From Glycomyces algeriensis (GTDB lineage: Bacteria > Actinomycetota > Actinomycetes > Mycobacteriales > Micromonosporaceae), in the NCBI RefSeq assembly GCF_027622855.1, contig NZ_JAPZVR010000004.1, positions 370,210-434,209 of the forward strand: 64,000 bases of DNA. Reading direction: 5' to 3'. The notes below the pieces were generated by a model that saw only the letters and a program-made list of their open reading frames with translations, was not told where the DNA came from and ran no database searches. Position 1 is the first letter of the stretch. Every line of letters begins with the position of its first letter. Below, one piece after another: positions 49,673 through 57,332 of the stretch. Position numbers and translations under genes: made by a program.

Positions 49673-50083
49673 CGAATGCTCCTCTGCATTGAGACTGCCT
49701 GTGCGGTTCGCAGGCCCTCGGGTGGTGCGGCGGCGCGTGCGTCGCCGTATGCGCCAGGTGAATGGCGGGCTACACGAGAGTAACCAGGCTTGTACGTCCA
49801 CGCTATGACGCTCGTCTCGAGGGGCGCATCCGGCCCCTGACCGGGTGGCGGAGGCCTCCAAATGCGATCGCCGCGGGTGTGAGCGGCTCCCGCATCCGGG
49901 CCGCTCCGCTCCCGCGGCGGGTGTCGCGGTGGACGCGACGGGGGATGATGTGGGGACGGATCGGCGTCAGCGGGGTGTCGCGCATCCGTCCCGCTTCGAC
50001 GTCCCGAAGCGTGGGCACCCGTTGACTTGTCCTACTGATTTAGTGGACTATTCAGAAGCCATCCGTACCCGAGGGAGCCGCGC
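49673..50083. other. Divergent intergenic region between mdh and the TauE exporter
   Basis: 411 bases without a gene. The mdh promoter must lie here but no confident hexamers were found. The right end holds a promoter/operator-like stretch (50022-50051); the middle is GC-rich without obvious structure. Confidence 0.5.
50022..50051 (+). promoter_or_regulatory. Promoter with overlapping operator-like inverted repeat
   Basis: TTGACT (50022-50027), 18 bases, GACTAT (50046-50051), 33 bases before the GTG of the exporter gene. Between and over the boxes lies TCCTACT-GATTT-AGTGGA (50030-50047), an imperfect inverted repeat with AT centre. It is well placed for a repressor. Confidence 0.45.
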
Positions 50084-50983
50084 GTGCTGTTCGCGACCAC
50101 CATCCTCTCCTCCGTCGCCGCGGGCTTCGTAGCCCAGCTCGTCGACGGCAGCCTCGGCATGGGCTTCGGCACCATAACGATGACGTTCCTGCTCGGCCTG
50201 GGCATCGCCCCGGCCGTCGCGTCCGCGTCCGTGAACGTCGCGACGATCGCCACCGGCGCGGTGAGCGCGGCCTCGCACCACCGGCTCCAGAACGTCCACT
50301 GGCCCACCACCTTGAAGCTCGGCATCCCCGGGGCCGTCGGCGGCTTCGCCGGGGCCTGGGCGCTGGCGTCGCTGACGCGGCTCGACGCGGCCACGCCGGT
50401 GACGAGCGCGATCCTCATCGCGCTCGGCGTGGTCATCGTGTGGCGCTTCGTGAAAGGCCGCGGTGCGGGCCACGGCCCGGTCCGGTCGGGGTTCGCGATC
50501 CCCACGGGCCTGGTGGGCGGCTTCCTCGCCGCGGTCGGCGGGGGCGGCTGGGGGCCGGTGACGATGCCGATCACCTTGACGACGTCGCGGCTGGAGCCGC
50601 ACCGGGTCGTCGGCTCGGTGTCGACGGCGCAGGTGTTCGCGTCGGCGGCGGCCGTGCTCGGCTTCTGGATGGCGGTGCCGGACACGCTGACGGTGCTGTG
50701 GCCGGTCGTGGTCGGCATGGCGGTGGGCGGCATGGCCGCGGCGCCGCTGGCGGCGTGGCTGACGCGCAAGATCCCCACGGCGAAACTGGGCTCGACGATC
50801 GGGATGCTCGTGGTGGCCCTGAACCTGCGCACCCTGCTCGCGGGCTTCGCGGTGCCGTGGCCTGTCGTGACGGGCCTGTACCTGGCGCTCGCGGCGGTCT
50901 GGGCGCTCGTGCTGGTGGCGCCGAAGCGGCGCGCGACCCGCGAGGCGGCGGCCGAGCCGGCCCCGGTCGAGGCCGAGGCGTAG
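50084..50983 (+). CDS. TauE/SafE-family membrane exporter
   Basis: A 299-residue membrane protein with about eight helices in two repeats, each with the family's glycine/proline pattern: QLVDGSLGMGFGTI at the start and GGFLAAVGGGGWGPVTMPI in the middle. Relatives move sulphite, sulphoacetate or other organic anions out of the cell and are often linked to sulphur assimilation. The GTG start follows GAGGGAG. A likely promoter and operator precede it, so it is probably induced by a sulphur signal, but no sulphur genes are adjacent. Ended by hairpin 51006-51035. Confidence 0.85.
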   Translation: MLFATTILSSVAAGFVAQLVDGSLGMGFGTITMTFLLGLGIAPAVASASVNVATIATGAVSAASHHRLQNVHWPTTLKLGIPGAVGGFAGAWALASLTRLDAATPVTSAILIALGVVIVWRFVKGRGAGHGPVRSGFAIPTGLVGGFLAAVGGGGWGPVTMPITLTTSRLEPHRVVGSVSTAQVFASAAAVLGFWMAVPDTLTVLWPVVVGMAVGGMAAAPLAAWLTRKIPTAKLGSTIGMLVVALNLRTLLAGFAVPWPVVTGLYLALAAVWALVLVAPKRRATREAAAEPAPVEAEA

Positions 50984-51005
50984 CGCCCGGCGCAATGACA
51001 TGGCG

Positions 51006-51035
51006 AGGGCCCGGACCGGCGACGGTCCGGGCCCT
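51006..51035. terminator. Bidirectional terminator hairpin
   Basis: Perfect 13-base arms (AGGGCCCGGACCG / CGGTCCGGGCCCT), loop GCGA, between the convergent stops at 50983 and 51044. Confidence 0.88.
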
Positions 51036-51043
51036 GCCGCGTC

Positions 51044-51577
51044 CTAGCTGATCTGGTAGGAGCCGGCGCGGTTGCTCCAGCCGATGGTGCCGAGGTTGGC
51101 GAGGTTGTCGATCCAGGTGGAGGAGGCCCCGGAGAGGGTCACCGAGTCCCAGAGCTTGATGTCGCACGAGCGGTACGTGTGGACGGAGCTGGCGCGGTTG
51201 CTCCAGCCGGCCGCGTCGAGGTAGTCGACGCTGAACTCGACGGGCGAGTACGCGGCGGAGCAGGTGTAGCTGCCGTCGCCCACGAAGGAGCGGGTGCCGC
51301 CGGCGGGGTCGTAGTTGGTGCGGTCGTACAGCGTGATGAGGGTGACCGACTGGATGCCGACCTCCTCGGCGGCGGCCGCGTCGGCGGCGAAGGCGGCGTC
51401 CTGGGTGGCGGCGCACGTCGTCTCGTGGGTGCTGAGGTTGACGACGCAGTGGTCGGCGGCGGGCGCGGCCTGGGCGGTGCCGGGCGCGAACGCGACGATG
51501 GCGGCGAGGGCCATGAGCGCCGATGATGCGGCGGCCAGCGCGCGCTTGCGGGGGGCGTGGTGCAGAGGTTCACTCAT
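51044..51577 (-). CDS. Secreted beta/gamma-crystallin-like protein
   Basis: A 177-residue exported protein. The N-terminus is a signal peptide: basic RKR then LAAASSALMALAAIVAF and a cleavage region near GTAQAAPA. The mature part has a double Greek-key pattern: ITLYDRTNYDPAGGTRSF is a crystallin strand pair and GWSNRASSV plus the later GWSNRAGSY are the characteristic Trp-Ser-Asn-Arg turns seen in crystallin-type folds, including peptidase inhibitor family I36. Four cysteines in the mature part could form two disulphides. Function could be protease inhibition or a calcium-binding wall protein. Single gene between two hairpins. Confidence 0.72.
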   Translation of the reverse strand: MSEPLHHAPRKRALAAASSALMALAAIVAFAPGTAQAAPAADHCVVNLSTHETTCAATQDAAFAADAAAAEEVGIQSVTLITLYDRTNYDPAGGTRSFVGDGSYTCSAAYSPVEFSVDYLDAAGWSNRASSVHTYRSCDIKLWDSVTLSGASSTWIDNLANLGTIGWSNRAGSYQIS

Positions 51578-51633
51578 GACCGGATCTTAGCGAGTGAGCG
51601 TCGAGTTCGTAAGTCCCCCAAGGCGACAGCAAA

Positions 51634-51659
51634 GGCCCGGACCGGTGAGGGTCCGGGCC
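51634..51659. terminator. Terminator of the acyl-CoA dehydrogenase gene
   Basis: Ten-base perfect arms (GGCCCGGACC / GGTCCGGGCC) around GGTGAG, 17 bases past the stop at 51676 on the minus strand. Stem sequence is nearly the same as the hairpin at 51006. Confidence 0.8.
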
Positions 51660-51675
51660 GAGCACTCGCGGCCGG

Positions 51676-52842
51676 CTAGAACGCCTTGCCGCGCTGGAGC
51701 TCCCGGGCGATGACGATGCGCTGCACCTGGTTGGTGCCCTCGTAGATCTGGGTGATCTTGGCGTCGCGCATCATGCGCTCGAGCGGGAAGTCCTGGGTGT
51801 AGCCGTAGCCGCCGAGGATCTGGACCATGTCGACGGTGATCTGCATGGCCGCGTCGGAGGCGAAGCACTTGGCGGCGGCGCCGAAGTAGGTGAGGTCGGC
51901 GTCGCCCCTCTCGGAGCGGGCGGCGGCCGCGTAGGTGAGTTCGCGGGCGGCGCTGATCTTCATGGCCGCGTCGGCGAGGAGGAACTGGACGCCCTGGAAC
52001 GCGGCGATCGGCTTGCCGAACTGCTCGCGTTCGGCGGCGTAGGCGGTCGCGGCGTCGAGCGCGCCCTGGGCGATGCCGAGGGCCTGCGCGGCGATGGTGA
52101 CGCGGGTGTGGTCGAGGGTGCGCATGGCGAGCGAGAATCCTTGGCCCGCTTCGCCGATGAGGCGGTCGGCGGGGAGGCGCACCGAGTCGAGGTAGACCTC
52201 GGCGGTCGGGGAGCCCTTGATGCCGAGCTTCTTCTCGGGCTTGCCGAAGGAGACGCCGGCGTCGCCCTTCTCGACGACGAACGCGGAGATGCCCTTGGAG
52301 CCGGCGCCGGGGTCGGTGACGGCGAAGACGGTGTAGAACTCGCTCACGCCCGCGTTGGTGATCCAGCGCTTGACGCCGTCGAGGACCCAGTGGTCGCCGT
52401 CGCGGACGGCGCGGGTGGTCATCGACGCGGCGTCCGAGCCGGCTTCGGGCTCGGAGAGGCAGTAGGAGAACATCGCGTCGCCGGCGGCCACGGGCGGCAG
52501 GTAGCGGCGCTTGAGCTCCTCGGAGGCGTCGAGGAGGAGCGGCAGCGAGCCGAGCTTGTTGACCGCGGGGATGAGCGAGGAGGAGGCGCAGGCGCGGGCG
52601 ACCTCTTCGATGACGATGGCGGTGCCGAGCGCGTCGATGCCCGCCCCGCCGTACTCGGCCGGGATGTGCGGGGCGTGGAGGTCGGCGGACTTGAGCGCCT
52701 CGTAGGAGCGCTTCGGGAAGGACGCGGTCGCGTCGGCCTCGGCGGCGTGCGGGGCGACCCCGGCGTCGCAGACTCCCCGGGTCGCCGCCCGGATGTCGGC
52801 GTACTCTTCTGGCAGCTGGTAGGGGGTGAACCCGGTGGACAT
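51676..52842 (-). CDS. Acyl-CoA dehydrogenase
   Basis: A 388-residue FAD enzyme that introduces the alpha-beta double bond into an acyl-CoA. Signatures: FSYCLSEPEAGSDAASM (FAD/substrate loop), WITNAG, and the C-terminal AKITQIYEGTNQVQR with the catalytic glutamate. QILGGYGYTQDFPLERMMRD is also typical. Start ATG 52842 has GGGAG upstream. Length and motifs fit short/branched-chain enzymes, but chain length cannot be determined. It stands alone, without electron-transfer flavoprotein or other beta-oxidation genes nearby. Confidence 0.92.
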   Translation of the reverse strand: MSTGFTPYQLPEEYADIRAATRGVCDAGVAPHAAEADATASFPKRSYEALKSADLHAPHIPAEYGGAGIDALGTAIVIEEVARACASSSLIPAVNKLGSLPLLLDASEELKRRYLPPVAAGDAMFSYCLSEPEAGSDAASMTTRAVRDGDHWVLDGVKRWITNAGVSEFYTVFAVTDPGAGSKGISAFVVEKGDAGVSFGKPEKKLGIKGSPTAEVYLDSVRLPADRLIGEAGQGFSLAMRTLDHTRVTIAAQALGIAQGALDAATAYAAEREQFGKPIAAFQGVQFLLADAAMKISAARELTYAAAARSERGDADLTYFGAAAKCFASDAAMQITVDMVQILGGYGYTQDFPLERMMRDAKITQIYEGTNQVQRIVIARELQRGKAF

Positions 52843-53013
52843 CAGTGGCTCCCGCGTTTGTTACTCGTCAGTACGTCAGGCCGAGTGTAACCCACCGCGA
52901 CCGAGGCCGGTGATGCCCGCCACGGTGAGTTTTCCACTGCTTCGCCGCAACTTGGGGCGAAGTTCATGCGTGAAGCTGAATATACGACTGCGCAGGCCAT
53001 AGTCGCATTCACG

Positions 53014-53019
53014 TACAAT
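53014..53019 (+). promoter_or_regulatory. -10 box upstream of UDP-glucose dehydrogenase
   Basis: TACAAT in an AT-enriched patch 90 bases before the ATG at 53109. No convincing -35 at 17 bases. Confidence 0.35.
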
Positions 53020-53108
53020 TCGAGGTCGCCGCGCACGATTCCAACGCACGTACGCACGGGCGCCGCCCCCACCGGGCGCGCCCGCCGAACGAACAGACAG
53101 GGCACCAG

Positions 53109-54503
53109 ATGGCCAACGCGATCCAGACTCCCTCGCCGAACACCACGACCCGGCCCCGCATCTCCTTCATCGGATGCGGCTACCTCGGGACGACCTACGC
53201 GGTCTGCTTCGCGGAGCTCGGCTACGAGGTGATCGGATACGACGTCGACGCCGGCAAGATCGAATCCCTCAACACCGGGGTGCTCCCCATCCACGAGCCG
53301 GGCCTGCCCGAACTGCTCAAGAAGAACCTCGACACCGGGCGCCTGCGGTTCACCACCGACGTCCAGGCCGTGGCCGACTTCGCCGACGTCCACTTCATCT
53401 GCGTCGGCACCCCGCAGCGCAAGGGCGAGCACGGCGCGGACCTCTCCTACATCGAGGAGTCGGTCGTCGACCTCTCGAAGCACTTGAGCCGCAAGGTCCT
53501 CATCGTCGGCAAGTCCACGGTGCCCGTGGGCACCGCCACCTGGGTCCAGGAGCTCGTCGACCGCCACGCCCCCGCGGGGCTCGGCGTGGAGGTCGGCTGG
53601 AGCCCGGAGTTCCTCCAGGAGTCGAACGCGATGCACGACGTCCTGCGCCCCAACAGGATCGTGTACGCGGCCCAGTCCGAGTGGGCCTCCCAGCTGCTCA
53701 AGGACGTGCACCGCGGCATCCTCGAGCTCGCCGCGGTCGAGGACCGCGAGGTCCCCGTCGTCGAGACCGACCTGGCGACGGCCGAGCTGGTGAAGGTCGC
53801 GGCGAACGCGTTCCTGGCCACCAAGATCTCCTTCATCAACGCCATGGCCGACCTGAGCGAGGCCGCCGGGGCCGACGTGGTCGACCTGGCCCGCGCGATC
53901 GGCTACGACCAGCGCATCGGCAACAAGTTCCTGCGCGCCGGCATCGGCTTCGGCGGGGGCTGCCTGCCCAAGGACATCCGGGCGCTCTCGGCTCGCGCCG
54001 GTGAGCTCGGCGTGGGCGAGTCGTTCCGGTTCCTCGACGAGGTCGACGCCGTCAACACGCGCCGCCGCACGCACACCGTGCGCGCCGTCGCGGCCCTGGC
54101 CGGGCGGCCCTCGGGGCCGAACGGTCCGGACCTGTCGGGCGTGCGCATCGCCTACCTGGGCGCGACGTTCAAGCCCGACACCGACGACATCCGCGACTCG
54201 CCCGCGCTCGACATCGCGCGGCGGCTGCGGTCCGCGCGCGCCGACGTGGTCGTGTACGACCCGGAGGGGCTGGAGAACGCGAAGGCGTACGCGCCGGAGC
54301 TGAGCTTCGTGAAGACGCTCCCCGAGGCGGTGGCGGGCGCCGACGTGGTGTGCGCGATGGTGCCGTGGGAGGAGTTCCGCACGCTCGACCCGGAGGCGCT
54401 GGGCCAGCAGGTCGCCGAGCGGCGCATCCTGGACGGCATGAACGCGTTCGACCCGGTGCAGTGGCGCAAGCACGGCTGGTCGTACCAGGGCATCGGCCGC
54501 TAG
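53109..54503 (+). CDS. ugd: UDP-glucose 6-dehydrogenase
   Basis: A 464-residue NAD-dependent enzyme that makes UDP-glucuronic acid from UDP-glucose. The Rossmann start is SFIGCGYLGTTYAVCFAELG, the catalytic cysteine lies in GFGGGCLPKD, and the C-terminal domain has GATFKPDTDDIRDSPAL, the usual UDP-binding and NAD-contact block. The GFGGGCLPKD form separates it from the UDP-acetamido-sugar dehydrogenase at 15769-17052 (GGHCIP). Glucuronate would be available to the surface polymers encoded on either side. Ends with a perfect hairpin at 54525-54559. Confidence 0.92.
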   Translation: MANAIQTPSPNTTTRPRISFIGCGYLGTTYAVCFAELGYEVIGYDVDAGKIESLNTGVLPIHEPGLPELLKKNLDTGRLRFTTDVQAVADFADVHFICVGTPQRKGEHGADLSYIEESVVDLSKHLSRKVLIVGKSTVPVGTATWVQELVDRHAPAGLGVEVGWSPEFLQESNAMHDVLRPNRIVYAAQSEWASQLLKDVHRGILELAAVEDREVPVVETDLATAELVKVAANAFLATKISFINAMADLSEAAGADVVDLARAIGYDQRIGNKFLRAGIGFGGGCLPKDIRALSARAGELGVGESFRFLDEVDAVNTRRRTHTVRAVAALAGRPSGPNGPDLSGVRIAYLGATFKPDTDDIRDSPALDIARRLRSARADVVVYDPEGLENAKAYAPELSFVKTLPEAVAGADVVCAMVPWEEFRTLDPEALGQQVAERRILDGMNAFDPVQWRKHGWSYQGIGR

Positions 54504-54524
54504 ACTCGAAGACGCGAAATCCCC

Positions 54525-54559
54525 GAACCGCCCGGCGCGCACGACGCGCCGGGCGGTTC
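54525..54559. terminator. Terminator of UDP-glucose dehydrogenase gene
   Basis: Perfect 15-base arms (GAACCGCCCGGCGCG and complement) with a five-base loop, 22 bases past the stop. Confidence 0.88.
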
Positions 54560-54697
54560 GCTCGTCTGCAGGGTTTTCAGGCGGCGTTGTTGGGCGGAAC
54601 TGCTAGGCGGCGCTGCTACGGCGTTTCCAGGCATCAGCCTTCAAAACGGACATTCGCAGGACCCCCGACAACAACCCTGCCGCAGGGGCGTGACATC

Positions 54698-54727
54698 GAC
54701 GCCTCGATCGGAGCGTCGCGAGGCGTC
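54698..54727. terminator. Putative terminator of the ubiX operon
   Basis: Nine-base arms GACGCCTCG / CGAGGCGTC with a 12-base loop, seven bases beyond the stop at 54734 on the minus strand. Confidence 0.5.
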
Positions 54728-54733
54728 CCAGGG

Positions 54734-54985
54734 TCAGGGCGCGAGGTTCACTCGCGTGAACGGCCAGGCGTGCGGGGCGCGGTCGACGAGCGCTTCGGGC
54801 GGGTCGGGGAGGCGGCGCGGCGGCTGCGGGCCGACGGCGATCACGACGACCCGGTCGCCGGCGATGAACACCTCGGTGCGCACCTCGGGGTCGGCGACGG
54901 CGTGCACGCCCTCGTCGAGCACCCAGCGGAGCAGCTCGGCCCCGCGCCCTTCGGCGGCCTTGGCCTCCCACATCAGCGTGTCCAC
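54734..54985 (-). CDS. Conserved-looking small protein of unknown function
   Basis: An 83-residue soluble protein (MDTLMWEAKAAEGRGAELLR...), probably a ferredoxin-like alpha/beta fold: a helix around AELLRWVLDEG and a strand pair around TEVFIAGDRVVVIAVG. It starts two bases after the stop of ubiX, so the two are one operon. That position suggests a link to the flavin prenyltransferase or its decarboxylase partner, but no motif supports a function. It also resembles the size and layout of ABM/DUF1330-like small domains; not certain. Confidence 0.6.
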   Translation of the reverse strand: MDTLMWEAKAAEGRGAELLRWVLDEGVHAVADPEVRTEVFIAGDRVVVIAVGPQPPRRLPDPPEALVDRAPHAWPFTRVNLAP

Positions 54986-54987
54986 CG

Positions 54988-55572
54988 CTACTCCTCTACT
55001 GCCTCAGTGCCTTTCAGGCCGTCCCAGCGGCGGGCGCGGGGGTGCTCGAGTCCGAACTGGTCGAGCGTCCGCGCCACCACGTGGTCCACGATGTCGTCGA
55101 TCGTCTCAGGCCGGTTGTAGAAGGCCGGCACCGGCGGCAGCACGACCGCGCCCATGCGCGAGAGCACCAGCAGGTTCTCCAGGTGGATCTCCGAGAGCGG
55201 GCTCTCGCGGGCCAGCAGCACGAGCCGGCGCCGCTCCTTGAGCGTCACGTCGGCGGCCCGCCCGATCAGCCCCTCGGTGTAGCCGGTGCGGACCGCGGCG
55301 ACGGTCTTCATCGAGCACGGCGCGATGATCATCCCGTCGGTGCGGAACGACCCCGAGGAGATCGGCGCGGCCTGCTCCCCCGGGCCCCAGGCGTGGTCGG
55401 CGAGCGCGACGACCTCGGCGGGCGTGTACGGGGTCTCGAGGCGGAGCGTGGTGCGGGCCCAGCGGCTCATGACGAGGTGGGTCTCGACGCCGTCGAGATC
55501 GCGGAGCGCTTCGAGGAGCCGGACGCCGAAGATCGCGCCGGTCGCTCCGGTGATGCCGACGACGAGTCGCAT
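54988..55572 (-). CDS. ubiX: Flavin prenyltransferase UbiX
   Basis: A 194-residue flavoprotein that prenylates FMN to make the cofactor of UbiD-type decarboxylases. Motifs are VVGITGATGAIFG (FMN loop), APCSMKTVAAVRTGY and RESPLSEIHLENL (the phosphate- and prenyl-binding region). ATG 55572 is chosen because GGAGGGG precedes it and the family starts with the first strand; an ATG 63 bases upstream would add an unrelated segment. No ubiD is in the window, so the consumer decarboxylase must be elsewhere or the cofactor serves several enzymes. Confidence 0.92.
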   Translation of the reverse strand: MRLVVGITGATGAIFGVRLLEALRDLDGVETHLVMSRWARTTLRLETPYTPAEVVALADHAWGPGEQAAPISSGSFRTDGMIIAPCSMKTVAAVRTGYTEGLIGRAADVTLKERRRLVLLARESPLSEIHLENLLVLSRMGAVVLPPVPAFYNRPETIDDIVDHVVARTLDQFGLEHPRARRWDGLKGTEAVEE

Positions 55573-55623
55573 GTCCCCTCCAGCTTTCCTCGAAATGTGG
55601 CCCACGGCACTTACAATCACGAC

Positions 55624-56532
55624 ATGGTTCGTCACAAACTGGGCATTGCAGCCGCGGCCGCCGCGCTGCTGCTCGCGCTCGCCTGGGTCTGGCCCGAGGG
55701 CGGTGAACCGCCCGCGAGCGCGACGACCGCGACCGAGCCTACTGCGTCGGCCTCCTCTTCGACTGCGAGCGAGGGCGAGAGCGAGGCCGAGGACACCGGT
55801 TCGCCCGAGGCGCCCGCCTCGTCAGAGCAGGAACCGGCGCCGAGCGGTACGCCCGCGCCGGGTACAGAGCCCGCGTCGTCCTCGCCGCCCGCCGCACCGT
55901 CGCCGCCGGCGGCCGAGCCCGCCGCGAACATGTACGACGGGCCGCTGGGGACGCGCAACCACACCGGGGACGACCGGGTGGCGCTGACCTTCGACGACGG
56001 GCCGTCGCCGGAGTGGACGCCGAAAGTGCTCGACATGCTGCGCGAGCAGGGCGTCAAGGCGACGTTCTGCCTGATCGGGGCCTACGCGGAGGCGTACCCG
56101 GAGCTGGTCGCGGACATCGTCCGCGAGGGCCACACGCTGTGCAACCACTCGTGGTTCCACGAGTTCGACCTGGGCAAGTGGAGCGAAGCGGAGATCCGGG
56201 CCAACCTGCAGCGCACCAACGACGCGATCACGAAGGCCGCGCCGGGCGCCGAGGTGCGGTACTTCCGGCACGCGGGCGGGCAGTGGACGGACCGGGCCAT
56301 CGCCATCGCCGCGGACCTGGGCATGGAGTCGCTCCACTGGACGGTGGACCCCTCCGACTGGGACAACGCGGTGACCGAGACGCAGATCCGCGAGCACGTG
56401 CTCGACCGCAGCGCCCCGGGCGCCATCGTGCTCCTGCACGACGGCGCCTCGAACCAGGCGGACATGTGCGGCGCCTTGACCGCGATCTTCAAGGAGTTCT
56501 CACGGCGCGGCTACGTGTACACCGCGCTGTAG
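55624..56532 (+). CDS. Membrane-anchored polysaccharide deacetylase (NodB/CE4)
   Basis: A 302-residue extracellular enzyme. Residues 7-24 are an uncleaved or signal-type membrane helix, residues 28-100 a Ser/Pro/Ala/Glu linker that can cross the wall, and residues 115-302 a CE4 domain. CE4 motifs: TFDDGPSPEWTP (catalytic Asp, metal Asp), CNHSWFH (two metal His), YFRHAGGQW, DPSDW and IVLLHDG. It would remove N-acetyl groups from wall glycan or a surface polymer, which fits a window rich in acetamido-sugar polymers. The arginine motif reads RHAGG rather than RxPxG, a modest deviation. Divergent from ubiX. Confidence 0.88.
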   Translation: MVRHKLGIAAAAAALLLALAWVWPEGGEPPASATTATEPTASASSSTASEGESEAEDTGSPEAPASSEQEPAPSGTPAPGTEPASSSPPAAPSPPAAEPAANMYDGPLGTRNHTGDDRVALTFDDGPSPEWTPKVLDMLREQGVKATFCLIGAYAEAYPELVADIVREGHTLCNHSWFHEFDLGKWSEAEIRANLQRTNDAITKAAPGAEVRYFRHAGGQWTDRAIAIAADLGMESLHWTVDPSDWDNAVTETQIREHVLDRSAPGAIVLLHDGASNQADMCGALTAIFKEFSRRGYVYTAL

Positions 56533-56558
56533 GCCGATCCCGCGCAACGATCTCGGTA

Positions 56559-56619
56559 CGGGACTGCGGTCCCGCCCGCACGCCTCGCGGACGCGGATGG
56601 CGATGCGATGCGCATCGCC
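56559..56619. terminator. Two hairpins between convergent genes
   Basis: CGGGAC-TGCG-GTCCCG (56559-56574) and the perfect GGCGATGCG-ATG-CGCATCGCC (56599-56619) lie between the stops at 56532 and 56754. Confidence 0.65.
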
Positions 56620-56753
56620 GGCCCGGGCTCGTGGATCCAGTGGACCTCGGTGGTCCCACGCCTGCGTGCGATCGCCCAGCACGCATGGAACGGCATCGCA
56701 GCCGGCATCAGCGGCAGCGCGAGACGCGCGGTCGTTTACGGGTCGGCCGAAGA

Positions 56754-57200
56754 TCAGCGCAGGTCGGCGGGCATCTTGCGGCCCGGCAGGAGCGCGAGGA
56801 ACGCGAGGGCGAGCAGGCCGACGCTCATGGCCGCCTGGACCGGAAGGTCGAGCCCGAGGAGCCCGCCGCCGCTTCCCGAGCTGCCGCCGTCGATCGGCCG
56901 GGTCTCAGGTGAGGCGCCGCCGTCGGTGGGCGGGTCGGGGGTGCCGTCCCCGTCCGCGTCCCCGCCGTCGGTGTCCGAGGTGCCGTCGCCGTCGTAGCTG
57001 GGGCCGGGGGTCGGCGTGCCGGACGGGAACGGGTAGGTCTCGTCGACGTTCGACCAGTCCACATGGGAAATAGCGGAATGGCTTTCAGTGGCCGCCCCGG
57101 TCGCGGTCAGGCTCCCGAGAATCGCGGGCAGCGAGAAGAGGCCCGCCACCCCGATCACGGTCGCGGCGAGCACCAGACGCGAGAGCCGGAACTTGCGCAC
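56754..57200 (-). CDS. Small wall/membrane-anchored surface protein
   Basis: A 148-residue protein with a signal peptide or N-terminal anchor (basic RKFRLSRL then VLAATVIGVAGLFSLPAIL), a disordered Gly/Asp/Pro/Thr middle (about residues 58-105, with repeated acidic DGDG and DTDG units) and a C-terminal hydrophobic helix (QAAMSVGLLALAFLALLPG) followed by a basic KMPADLR. That is the layout of surface proteins held by a C-terminal membrane helix; no LPxTG sortase motif is present. The acidic repeats could bind calcium. No recognised family. Confidence 0.7.
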   Translation of the reverse strand: MRKFRLSRLVLAATVIGVAGLFSLPAILGSLTATGAATESHSAISHVDWSNVDETYPFPSGTPTPGPSYDGDGTSDTDGGDADGDGTPDPPTDGGASPETRPIDGGSSGSGGGLLGLDLPVQAAMSVGLLALAFLALLPGRKMPADLR

Positions 57201-57332
57201 AGGTACACCTTAGTCGTGGGAGACCAGCGATGCGCGCCTGTCGGGGCATGTAACCCGAACGAGTTCGCTTGGCGGTCAAGCATGACGGCACGAACGGACC
57301 CGATCTCGCTGCGGCGGCGCAGGTTTCGGGGG

